Assembly: GCA_002633005.1 (NCBI GenBank)
Contig: NMRA01000101.1
Span: forward strand, 199,766 to 263,765
Direction: 5' to 3'
Length of the DNA: 64,000 nucleotides
Source of the DNA: Phoronis australis
Lineage: Eukaryota > Phoronida > Phoronidae
Shown piece by piece: positions 34,601-44,800 of this stretch (within the stretch, counting starts at the first letter, position 1; every line of letters starts with the position of its first letter). The notes beneath the pieces were generated by a model. The model did not search any database. It had not been told where the DNA came from and saw only the letters and a list, made by a program, of their open reading frames with translations. The translations under genes were made by a program, and so were the position numbers.

Positions 34601-37195
34601 ATTTTGTATCCCACCAGAGTCACGAACTAGTCTTCCATCACTCACAATGTTGCCTGAAAAAAAGAATTAGACTACAATGCCAGGCCATTGAGTTATCCCT
34701 ATTCCTCCTCAGTTCAGTTCTAACTTGGGTGAAGATGAATATGTTTGTGTACAGGGACCTGTTTCAATAAAAGTGACTTGAGTATGTTTGTGTACAGGGA
34801 CCTGTTTCAATAAAAGTGACTTAAGACGTAAGACTGAAACTTTGGTCTTAGGCTTCCACTTCACAATTGCTGAATAAAGTTTAGGCCAAGTAATTATGGG
34901 TCCACAAATAATTTACACAAATAAGTAATTATGGGTCCACAAATAAATTACAGAAATAAGTAATTATGGCTACACAAATAATTTACAGAAATAAGTAATT
35001 ATGGCTACACAAATAATTTACAGAAATAAGTAATTATGACTACACAAATAATTTACAGAAATAAGTAATTATGGCTACACAAATAATTTACAGAAATAAG
35101 TAATTATGGCTACACAAATAATTTACAGAAATAAGTAATCATGGCTACACAAATAATTTACAGAAATAAGTAATCATGGCTACACAAATAATTTACAGAA
35201 AAAAGTAATCATGGCTACACAAATAATTTACAGAAATAAGTAATTATGGGTCCACAAATAATTTACACAAATAAGTAATTATGGGTCCACAAATAATTTA
35301 CACAAATAAGTAATTTTGGGTCCACAAATAATTTACACAAATAAGTAATTATGGCTACACAAATAATTTACACAAATAAGTAATTTTCCGAGACTTTAGT
35401 GTTTGCTCAAGTGAGATGTATCTATTTTTCACAGATAGTTGTGCGGAGTTAAGACTAAATTTCTGACTTACATAAGTCTAAATGACTTCTCATGAAATGG
35501 ACCCCTGGGTGTAACTCTCATATTTCACAGGAGTTTTACCATAATGCAGATTATGCACACAACAGGAGTGCTTTCAATCAATTCGTGTTTGATAGCAAAA
35601 TGTAATGATGAAAGTTTTAAAGACAAAAAACTTTTTAAATGTCAGAAATTAAAGAAGTTTTTACAAGCACGTAAGACATGCAATAAATATTTTTCGTTTT
35701 AGGAGACAATGAGTCAGAGCTAGAAATAATACTAACAAAAGATACACAGCTATTTAAAAGGTTTACAGTTCAAATGCAAGGAAAGTCATTTTTCAAACTC
35801 CATCAATACGAGATCAAAATGCCCCACTACTGCACCGCAAATGGTATGCTTCCTGGGTTATTATTAGTATCATACATGACCAATAGGTGATGCAAATTAT
35901 GCCAAATCGTACGAAAATGGGAAGGTCTCAGTTAGCCAGCCAGCTAGCTATATGAAGACAAACATAACAAGAGCAACGCAGAGCGTTGAAATGCGCCCAC
36001 AATTGCACCGCATACGGTATCCTTCTAGGGTAAGTTCTGCTCGTCACCTTGTTGTGAAACTTATATCAACATGTAGAGCTAACAACCGGCAGGGGTGCAT
36101 GCAAAATCTGGTAGATAACCAACACTCACCTTGCCCGTAGCAGCCGTTTAATTAATTTTCTTGCATAATTATTATTTTTATTATAATTGTAACAAAGAAA
36201 AGTCGGTTGTCGTTTTGAAAACAGTACGCTCATGTTATGTGCACGTGCCATTTCCTAAATTTTTTACGACATTTCTCGGGAGATGATAACAGCTTAGCTG
36301 CAGCAAAATTTGCAAATATGGAATTGCCACTAGGGGCGTCACAGTGGTTGAGCTTGTTCGAAAATCAACATCAGCTGTAGTCTTCTTGGCAAGAACGCAT
36401 GCGCCAATTTTCATAACGATCCTTCAAGCACTTTGGCAAATAGAGCGACAGACACTAAAAACGGACTCGAGTAAACGAAAATAGCCTCTAGGTAGCGCAG
36501 AATTTACTGAATCCATGGGAAAATAACAAGCATCATCTTCTCCTTCACAGAAACATCTTTGCCAAATTTCAAGAAAATGCAACAATTAGAACTCCGAAGA
36601 TACAGAGGTAAACATAAAGAATTAAAATTGTCACTAGGGATTATGGTGGTAATCGTATCGGTCCAAAACTTGTCATCATTTCACAGGAACACATCTACAA
36701 GGCATATATGAGATAGAGTAGCAAATGCATTGACAGAGATGACAGCAATATACACGAACATATATGTATATGTGGGAACATAAAAAAGGATTTCCAATGG
36801 TCAACTCACCCAGACATGATGCATTATGGGTGTTGAAAAATCCACCATTAATTGCAATGTAGCACTTCTTCTGCTTAGCACTGTGTCGGACAGTAGCTCT
36901 CACTGGATTACTGGCATTACAGCCACCGACACCAGATGGCTCTAGAACACTCAACGTTTTCAATGGATTTTGGGCTACAGCGTAATGGCCGTAGGCACCA
37001 TTGTAACTGCTTGGGAATGACTTTGAAAAGATCTTCAAGTTATCGATGGGTAAAGAATTGTTTGTGTTAACAGGGTAAAGCTCATGAGTTCTGTTAGCGT
37101 AGCGGATGTGTTGGCAGTCCCGCACGTGTCGATGGGAGTGTCTTGGTCCGTGCTGGCCCTCAGGGTAGGGTAAAAGCCAATCGTATTCTGTCACA
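22384..37195 (-). CDS. NAGPA: N-acetylglucosamine-1-phosphodiester alpha-N-acetylglucosaminidase (uncovering enzyme), 5' exon missing
   Basis: The enzyme removes the covering N-acetylglucosamine from GlcNAc-phospho-mannose on lysosomal hydrolases in the trans-Golgi, exposing the mannose-6-phosphate sorting signal. Minus-strand exons: 37195-36810, 34653-34560, 34193-33951, 33230-33102, 31872-31652, 30989-30813, 24557-24438 and 22610-22384; splice phases agree at every junction. Catalytic-domain signatures are TLSVLEPSGVGGC, NGGFF, NVISARTAIGHD and NAINLDGGGSATF. EGF-like cysteine-rich modules follow, then one hydrophobic segment and a short tail: a type I membrane protein as in the human enzyme. 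A furin-type RHVR-DC junction sits where the human propeptide is cut. The extra cysteine-rich exon 30989-30813 makes the stalk longer than the human one. The start codon and signal peptide were not found; a candidate upstream exon is at 44404-44363. Confidence 0.93.
24075..24462. repeat. 77-bp tandem repeat, about 5 copies, overlapping a NAGPA exon end
   Basis: Units of 77 bp (core ggtcactagtcaatacgtag) are tandemly repeated. The copy nearest the exon is the real 3' end and splice donor of the NAGPA exon at 24557-24438 (minus strand: AATCTTAGACTAG then gtatga). The other copies carry AATCTAAGACGAG then gtgtga, that is, decoy donors in the intron just downstream. Confidence 0.9.
24438..24557 (-). 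CDS. NAGPA: NAGPA exon, last EGF-like module
   Basis: Encodes KCSHGFHGKGCKNICFCPDS and CTCHHVTGSCN, aligning with the human CPLGWHGPGC-CDPKTGNCS stretch. Acceptor gttacag, donor gtatga inside the first unit of the 77-bp array. The donor is the least certain boundary. Confidence 0.75.
25000..25535. repeat. Tandem duplication with offset of about 260 bp
   Basis: Segments beginning caatagatggcgcaacat at 25139 and 25399 repeat with moderate divergence, both running through ggtcaactaggcataacc to gaccgaaggaacaacgg (25263 and 25511). A shorter piece (agagcatacaatcaactac) repeats three times from about 25000. Confidence 0.8.
26143..26186. repeat. Perfect 17-bp hairpin
   Basis: atcggatacaaaatggc (26143-26159) and its exact reverse complement (26170-26186) flank a 10-base loop. 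The inner ATGGC/GCCAT and the loop resemble the hairpins at 1642 and 3611. Confidence 0.8.
28790..29050. repeat. 44-bp tandem repeat, 6 copies
   Basis: Six units of taatacaaatcaactttata followed by gctgtgcagtttactaatg with rare substitutions. Intronic; no link to an exon seen. Confidence 0.95.
30813..30989 (-). CDS. NAGPA: NAGPA exon, EGF/laminin-like cysteine modules
   Basis: Encodes DGCRCHAGWMGIYC, then NCSCENGATCRPTDGACVC and KAGYTGQWCEK. The spacing of cysteines is EGF/laminin-like. The human protein has one fewer module at this place. Acceptor cattccag, donor gtgagt. Confidence 0.88.
31652..31872 (-). CDS. NAGPA: NAGPA exon, end of catalytic domain and first EGF
   Basis: Encodes REVSTVVCIHSPDC, aligning with human RQVSTVVCVHEPRC, then CVHGNCVNGDCVCHKHWTG and CSSHGVCTS. 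Acceptor cttacag, donor gtgtca (less typical). Phases agree with both neighbours. Confidence 0.9.
33102..33230 (-). CDS. NAGPA: NAGPA exon with LDGGGSAT motif
   Basis: Encodes INLWDFADFLIGLGVVNAIN and LDGGGSATFVTNASLANYPS, the most conserved block of the NAGPA catalytic domain. Acceptor ctttccag, donor gtaagc. Confidence 0.93.
33951..34193 (-). CDS. NAGPA: NAGPA exon with NVISARTAIG motif
   Basis: Encodes LLGGVVWLVRNGESYVN, CSDTQETGSLDGF and NVISARTAIGHD, close to the human sequence. Acceptor atttaaag, donor gtaagg. Confidence 0.93.
34560..34653 (-). CDS. NAGPA: NAGPA exon (catalytic domain)
   Basis: Encodes NIVSDGRLVRDSGGIQNAHF and GITKDGKIFTG, matching human NVVSDERRV-SGGLQNAQFGI. Acceptor ttttcag; the donor gtttgt is weak but the phase and protein match require it. 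Confidence 0.9.
34797..35504. mobile_element. Foldback element, copy A, with internal 35-bp satellite
   Basis: The left end (gacctgtttcaataaaagtg then acttaagac) and the right end (aaatgacttctcatgaaatg then gacc) are imperfect inverted copies. A related copy lies at 61861-62078, sharing atagttgtgyggagt near the right end. The interior of copy A is expanded by the 35-bp array. A 43-bp direct duplication of the left end runs from about 34741. Confidence 0.6.
34893..35385. repeat. 35-bp tandem repeat, about 14 copies
   Basis: Units of aataagtaattatggctaca followed by caaataatttacaga; outer copies read gggtcc in place of ggctac. The array sits inside foldback copy A, in a NAGPA intron. Confidence 0.95.
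36810..37195 (-). CDS. NAGPA: NAGPA exon (propeptide and start of catalytic domain)
   Basis: Encodes VTEYDWLLPYPEG, a basic stretch with RHVRDC (furin-like RXXR before the conserved DC), TLSVLEPSGVGGCNA and CYIAINGGFFN. Acceptor atttcag at 37196, donor gtgagt. It begins with one base of a split codon, so the upstream exon must end with two. Confidence 0.93.
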
Positions 37196-38231
37196 CTGAA
37201 ATTTTAAGAAATTGTTTCTAAAACATTGATGAACAAGTATTTACATGCTGGATTTTCATCTAAATGTACATGTGAAACAATGACATTCAAAATTTCAAAA
37301 TGCTTTTGAGAAATGTACACGTTATTACGCACAACAAAAGCTTTAAAACAATACAAACCTGTATCGTGAATGTAGGACCACAGAACTTCACACTAACAAT
37401 TTAGTTTTAAACTTTATGTAATCTTATTTACTTATTTCTCTAACAAATCATTAAAAAAGCAATATTGAAAAGCTGCTAACTCTTGCTGGTGCCCTATTCA
37501 TGTAAGAAGATAAAGTTAACATTCTGTAATTAAAAGTAATTAACTAGTTTAATTAATGTCACTTTTGTAAATTTCATAACAAATTGTTGAAAAACATCTG
37601 TATTACTAAAGTCCAACTTCACCAATACAAGCCCCGAAGTGTAAAATGTAGAGCACAAACATTGTGTGGTTATCAGTGGGTGATAAACAAAACAAGAAAT
37701 TTGTTAATTAATAAATTCATTGTAATTAACAAGCAAAGTTACAGTAGCAATGCAAAGGTAAGTTACTTTGGCAAGTTTGGTATTAAACCGTACATTTTTC
37801 AAAGCCCTTTCCAGCTCACCCACTGTCTTCTTGTACTGGAAATCTGTTCCCATGGACAGTGGTTTTATTTTGAGACAGGAAGCATTGATATTTGCATGAA
37901 CTTGACACTGAGTAGTACATGCTTTGAAAAGCCTTAACTCAAAAATTTATATTCAAATATAATATTCAGCATCTTTCTGTAACGGCATAGCAAGGATTTT
38001 TGTGGCCAAAATAGATGCACAGGTTTCATGAGTTCTCAGAAACCAATTGCTGAATGCTTTAAGTAAAGTCTTTGAACCATGGTAGATAACTGGTTTACAA
38101 GTTGTAAAGCCAGATAAAACTGCACTGATACCTGTAAAATGTAACTATAACAATGCCGTAAAATGTAACAACATTTTAGGGCATCGTTTTAGTAACAACT
38201 ATGGGTAGTTTACCTTGCTAAGCCTCTCCTA

Positions 38232-38254
38232 AAATGTAACAAGTTGTTACATTT
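38232..38254. repeat. 23-bp palindrome amid AAATGTAACA repeats
   Basis: aaatgtaacaa, one base, then its exact reverse complement. Single copies of the half-site occur in both orientations between about 38130 and 38320, giving a cluster of at least six. Confidence 0.75.
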
Positions 38255-39319
38255 AACGAAGTTGTTACATTTCACATGGAATGCACATGCCAGAAATGTA
38301 CCAATGTTACATTTTACAAAACCAAGGTCATATTACAAAGAAAATGACCAAAATCAAGAACAATTGGAAACGTTAAACAATGGACTAGCCTGTTGATTAA
38401 GAAACCGCTGCCACATACTATCTGTTGCGTACAAACTAGCGTGGACCCCGAATCAGATTGATCAGAGGTTTTGGAACTGGTTACATGGTACAGAGCAGAA
38501 AATAATGTTAAAAAATCAGTTTCATGTTATAAAGTTTGTGTGCACGAGTCTGGTTATTAGAAATTCATAGAATAAATTATTCCAAGTTTTTTACACATCC
38601 ACTATAGACCCAGCTTCATCCCCTTACAAGATGTTTCAAATTTCCGCCATCATACTATAATATTCAGGGTATCTCTTTGCAGACTTCATTACACTACTGT
38701 TTGGCTGACTAAACTGCATTCGCAATCGAGGCGTGTCTTTGTGGCACAAACTGCCTGAACCAGCAAGATACGCTAATGACATTTCTTGCTGGTTCCCTGC
38801 ATGTCACTAGGTGGTCAGTAGCCAGCACACAGGTATCACTTAATTTTCCTCACGAAATTTTTTTACCCAGGTGTTTCTGATTGGCTAGTCGAATTCTCAA
38901 CAGGCAGCGCTTTACGCAAACAATCTGGCATAATAAATACTCCATAGTCTATGCTGCCATGACTGATGGACTAAAGTGTAAATGAGGTCCATTGCTTCAG
39001 ACAAATCGGTGATTAAAATTTATGTTCACGAAATATGAATCCTAGATACTGCCATTTCGGAATGCATCTTTCTACTGTTGATGACTTTTGTTTACGGTAC
39101 TTGTTGTGTATTGGTAATGCTACTTGTGGTTTTCCTTAGAATATAGTCACGTGGTATTTATGCCCACAAGCCACGTGCTCGTCCCTTTCTTGTATTAGTT
39201 CTCCAAGCGAATAGACGTATTATATTTTACTCTCATCTGTGTTGTTTTACTGGTTCTACGAACACAACAGTACTGTCCTGTATTCACACAGTATGAATAA
39301 CACACCAGTTAAATCGGGC

Positions 39320-40253
39320 AGATATGTATGGGCAGCGAAAAGGTTCAAAATAGACACCAGTGCCAAATAAACAAGTGGTTTGACAAACAGACAATTGGTT
39401 TGCTAAACAGACAAGTGATTCATCAAATAAACAGGTCAAGAATGCTATGGTTTTCCAAACAGACAAGTCAACTTTGCAGATTTTGTCGGATAAACAAGTG
39501 CCTACTTTTGAACAAACAAATAAGTTGGCAAATGATTATTAAGTAGGTTACTAAACAGACAAGTAACCTTGTAGGCTCAACTTGTCAAACAGACAAGTCA
39601 TCTGTTAAATGAACAAGACAAACACGGCAAACGAACAGAGGGCGCCACTTGAAAACGAATGACGTCACGGAGTCTCAATCTAACTGATCCCCAAACCTGC
39701 ATTATGTTATTGCAAATAAAGGTAACTCAAACTGAAGCTACCGAGGTGTTTAATTTCCAACGATATTTTGAGAAACATGATTGAAGAAAGTGACATAAAC
39801 GGTGTTTTTCAAACTTTAAAACAAACAGTATGTTGTGTAAATGCAAAACTAACTTGGTTAGTACGGCGAATACAGGACCACGTGACGTCAACTATTTCTT
39901 GAGTTGGGACAGCGCCCTCTGTCCTGTCTGTTCAACTACTACAAGACCAACATGTTCATTTGACTTGACTAACCTGTCTGTTTGATAGAAGTGACCTGTT
40001 CGTTCGACAAGTAACCTGTTCGTTTGGCGCAAGTAACCTGTCTGTTCGGCGCAATTAACTTGTTCGTCAACGGTTCGCTAAATAACCTGTCTGTTTGTCG
40101 AAAATAAACCGATAACCTGTCTGTTTGTCAAAATTTAACCAAATAACCTGTCTGTTTGCCAAAACTGAACCAAATTACCTGTCTGTTTAAAAAGTAACTT
40201 GTTTATTTGGCAGTGTTGTCTATTTTGAACCTTTTCGCTGCCCATAGATATGT
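39320..40253. mobile_element. 918-bp foldback element with 8-bp target duplication
   Basis: The element spans 39328-40245. The ends (atgggcagcgaaaaggttca onward) are inverted copies: the first 29 bp match exactly and about 47 of 49 overall. Direct repeats of agatatgt flank it at 39320-39327 and 40246-40253. Both arms continue inward as many degenerate copies of ACAGACAAGT, in opposite orientations. No transposase is encoded, so it is non-autonomous. An 8-bp duplication fits the hAT superfamily, though the end sequence is not a typical hAT one. Confidence 0.88.
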
Positions 40254-41745
40254 GCTTATTGTACAGGTATGTGCTTCAAGCACGTGGCTATTAAACATCA
40301 CTGCAGAAACGAAATATTTGCAGCGATGCCACTTGCATGACAAGGCGAAAAATGGCTCACAGTCTGCCATTTTTTCACAGTGTTGTAAAGCTTACCAATG
40401 ACTACTGAGGTTACATCAACCAATGCTAAAGCGCGTGCCACTGCATGATACCTGCGTAGGGGACCAGCGAGATGACATTTGAGTCGGTACACAACATGAC
40501 ATCTTTGAGCATTATGGTGTAATGAATGTAAATAGTTTTGGACTGGAATGACCAACTGAGGATTCTCAGCATCAGAGTACAAGAACATGGAAAAGACATA
40601 CACAGTGTTGTTCTTAATCATTCATTGACCACTGGTCACAGTACAGATTTCTCTAGTGTTCAGATCTTTGACAAGGACAATACCACCTTTAGGCTCCTCA
40701 TAAAGGAGGCTATATGCATTCATGGTTGAATCACATACGTAAGCACTATTTATATTTTAACATTGATTCATTTGAGCTCCAACTGTTTTTGATTTTTGGT
40801 CTCTCTCCTTTCTACCCATGTATTTTGATCTGTGTACCTGCACAGACTGTTCTCCTGTGTAATTACCTGACTGGAGTATTGTGAAGAACATTTGTCTTGA
40901 GCATGGTTTAGATAAAAACTGAAACATCGACTAGAGTACAATGTCTTTGTTTATGTATGCGCTGATCTTAAAGTTCATACCCATATTTTTGCCATAAACA
41001 AACGTGATCATCTGTATGATTGTTTTGTTGTTTCTATCCCACACTTACTTTGGCCCCCATGGCCATGAGTCTCACTTATGGTCTTACACTAGGATGAGCT
41101 ACTTACTCACTGCTTAGCCTTAGCATAACTTACTGTTCGCAAAATATCGATGTTGATAATAATAATGTCATTAGCAGGCTGCAGCCGAACATTGTGTCGC
41201 CAAAATCCAGACAACACAAGAACCTGTGATCGCACCGGTCTGGCAAACGCAGCTCACTCCCGCATCCTCTTGACCTCAGTCTCAGAAATTTAGTTCTCGG
41301 GAACCCAAATCACATGACTGGTTCTAAAAACGGAGGAGAAGCAGATGCTGAAATTCGAGAGAATTTAAGACAGAATACAATCTTCTTTAAGTCTGGGAAT
41401 AAACACAAGTTGTTTTGTAAAACTGAGAACAGAGGTTTTACTCAAAGAAAGTCACTGCTCTCAGAAGAAATCGCTTTCTTACCCTTGCCTACACGTAATG
41501 TAAATTATAGGTATTTATATGAACAAAAATAAGTGAAATTTAATGGACAATTATGACATCGGGTACTTTTGTTTCCTAATACAACACCTGAAGTTTTCAG
41601 AATTGGCAATGTAAATATTATAAGTGAATTTAATAAAAAAATCGAATCTCAATGTTTTTACATTACAGCTTCTCATCCGTTTCCGGTCCAAGTTTTAAAA
41701 GATGGAGGTTTGGGTTGCCAACAACAAATGCCGAATTAAGTAGAA

Positions 41746-41838
41746 ATGGAAGTTTGCGAGGTTTCGGCGTTTAATGCGTTTCAAAACCAGCTGAAAACAT
41801 TGTGCCTTACAGAATTTCCATGCGGAACTGGTTCATGG
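41746..41838 (+). CDS. LRRC43: LRRC43 first coding exon
   Basis: ATG preceded by an in-frame TAA. Encodes FQNQLKTLCLTEFPCGTGSW, which matches the N-terminal LCLREFPCG-GSW block of LRRC43. Donor gtatta at 41839, phase 0. The exon that should continue after SW (NKSRF in vertebrates) was not found. Confidence 0.75.
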
Positions 41839-44800
41839 GTATTATTTTCATTTGTAATTTTCATACAGAGCGAGTCAACTGGTCCTACGGCGTTTGCACA
41901 TCCTCCTGTCCTGTCCAGGCTCAGCGCCATGATTGACAGTGTACTCACGGTCGTCACCCTTACGATTTTCGTCGATTAAACAATTATTTTACGATCTTAC
42001 CTGTTACATTGAAGGCACTGGTTGGGCTCAAGTTGAATATAATGTACCCTGATTTAGAGAACCAGGCAATCACTATATAAAGGCCCCGTTATTTACTGGA
42101 CGAAACTGGTTGTCTAAATCAGGGTCCATTATATCTGACTAGTGTCACTGGTTGTATGTAGCTTTTCCTGATTTAAAGTTCACCAGTTTCACCCAATAAA
42201 TAATGGGCCGGTTGGTTGTTCAGTGATTGCCTGGTTCTCCGAGGGACAGCTGTATCCGACTTGTGCCGCATTTGTGTCCCTGGCATGTGAGCCAAGCATC
42301 CAAACCATTCGGCAATTACCTATTGGGAAGTAATTTGGAGAGACATTATACCACTGTACGTCATCTGATTTCACCTTCAAGAAATTGGCTGCTCACACTG
42401 TATGACTGTGTATTTTTTCTGGCAGAAAAATATCATCCCTCTAATTTACGAAGTTTTGTAAGGCCCGCAAACAGTATGGAAATCCCAAAGTCGACTTGAC
42501 TGTAAGTGGAGTTGTCACTTACAGAACATTGTGCCTGTTTCTATAGGTTCAAAATGTGCCCCTTCCTTTAACAGGTGCCCAGGGTACCTCTTCCCAAATT
42601 ACTATAATTAAGTTATCAAACTAACTTGGGCTGGCCATGAACCCAGATTTGAGTGCAACAATACCATCAATTCAGGACACCTGGTGGCACCAAAAAGTTG
42701 GCTTAAAGCACACAAAGCTGCCACTTACAGAACAGACATTTAGAACCAAAATTTGTTGCAAATCGAAACCTTGTGTCTGGCGTTATGTCATTGACGGAAA
42801 CAGTCTGTAGTTTTGTTGTAAAATCCCTAGTCATGCCTGGATTCAAACTGCAGGTGTGAGCTTATACTGAAATGTATACTGTGACTGATCAAAATTGTCA
42901 AGGTTTAATTTCTGAGAATCATTTGAAATCTGTGTGGTGGCTCGGAGTATTTAATGAAATTTATACTCTTCACACTTTGTCATGTAGTTTTTATACTTTT
43001 ACAGAGGGACAAGAAAATCACTGAATCTGGAACAGCAGTCCAAAGCGTGGAAACACACTTTGCTGTCACACACAAAGGTTTGTGATGACATTAGATGAAG
43101 TAGTGAAACTCAAAGTGTACCTGAAACATGAGTCATCACCTGACAGGTTCAAGGCTTGGAATTTTCTGCGGAAACGCGGATATCTGCTTATTTCAAATGT
43201 TCTGTCCGCGTATTTTATTACATTTCTGCGTAAAAAAAATCGGATTTGATATAAAATTTACGTGGCAAATTCCTTTCTTACCGCGGCGTTGCCGACGACT
43301 TTCACCTCGAAAAGCGGAAGTTGCTCTTTATGTTTCGCTGACAAATACTACGACCACTGCAGTCAAAAATGTGCGGAGGCGGGAGTGGACGGGCCTGCTA
43401 AAAAGACGCAGAGGTGGTACCGTTTTTTTTCTTTTTAGTCCTCTTGGGCCCACATCTGCGCTATTTCGGGGCCGTGAAGCGCGCATGTTTTGGGGCCGTA
43501 AAAGTTTCCGCATTTTTCGTCATTGGTCATTCCAAGCCCTGCAGGTTATGTAATGTTACTCTTTAATGATTCGGTTCAGGACATCCCATATCAGTTATAC
43601 TATGGAAGATTCGTGTTATTGTTTATAGGCCATGTGTGTTTGGACAGTGTGATGGAGGTCTCACATTAAAGGAGCATGCCACCCAAAAAACAACCTAATT
43701 TGTATCAATTTAGATCGAGTAGTTCTACTCCATAACGACACGTACGGTTGCGTTACCTGGCACCTGACGGCAGACGGAGGTGTTGAAGTTATCCAATGAC
43801 GTCATCGGTTTCACTCGCAGTCTGTTCAGCAGTTCACAACACGGGTTACTGGTGTCAGCTTATTGCTTGAAGTCATCGTTTAACACCAATAAATCGTCAA
43901 ACTTCGATGTAAAACCCTTAAAAATACACCGAGTTTTTATAAAAACGTGTTGTTTTATTTCGCTCTTACGGATTTATTGGTATTTGGACACATCGTAGCC
44001 TACAAAGTTCGGCAGGCCAATAAGGTCCGTAGCAGGAGTTTGGGGTCTGTTCGGAGATAATTTCGAAGTATTTTTCATGAGATACAGACAGGAGAACCTT
44101 GAACTGTGTTGTTTAGACTTGTGATTTTTGAGTTCTAAACACAAAACGCTTGTTAGCCTGGCCAGTGGCTCGGAGCCCGATCGGGCCTGTCGCGGCCGGT
44201 CGTATTGACTCTGGTGTTGCCCGCCAGTGGCTCGGAAACTGATCAGACATCACGAACATAAACCAGCCAAAGTTCAGTCAAGAAAATACTATACTAGTGA
44301 GCCAAAGTAATGTGCACCTGATTATGTTGGTGAATTAGCCACGAAACTGCAAATCTACTTACTCGTCGGGGGCTGCGAATTCAGGTTCTGCTTTGGCCAC
44401 AGCACTATCAGGGCAGAAGTTGTACATTGACAATCATTATTTCAGTAATGTAAATAAAGATTTCCCTAATACCTGGCCGTGGGATGGAAATCGAGTTGTT
44501 TCACAACAGTTTCTGCTAGCTAACACTAAATTAGCATGAGCTCACATGGCCTAGGTGTCCTGTCAATTAGTTTTATTGCACCTATAAAGGCCGGTAATGC
44601 AGTGATTTATTCATTGCTGGCTTCTCAAATCATTTGCACTCATGAACACTCCAAAGGCATTACAAATTGCATCTAATGAGACAGACTTTGTTTAAGTTTT
44701 ATAAGTATTGGTTATGCTGAGAATAATTCATTTTGAAACAGAATGCTCAGTAATAAACGCCAACATGGCAACTCAGTCGCAATCCCGACTTAGGACGAGC

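Larger units (their letters stand above)
37196..41745 (-). other. Probable NAGPA 5' intron and LRRC43 upstream region
   Basis: No exon recognised. It contains a palindrome (38232-38254) and the foldback element at 39328-40245. If the candidate exon at 44363 is real, this is all NAGPA intron. Confidence 0.5.

Noticed and set aside
39284-39546. Open frames on both strands rich in Q, N and K
   Set aside because: They come from the repeated ACAGACAAGT motif of the foldback element.
40298-40621. Minus-strand frame with hydrophobic stretch as NAGPA signal exon
   Set aside because: The good donor (gtaagc) gives the wrong phase for the exon at 37195 and there is no ATG before the hydrophobic part.
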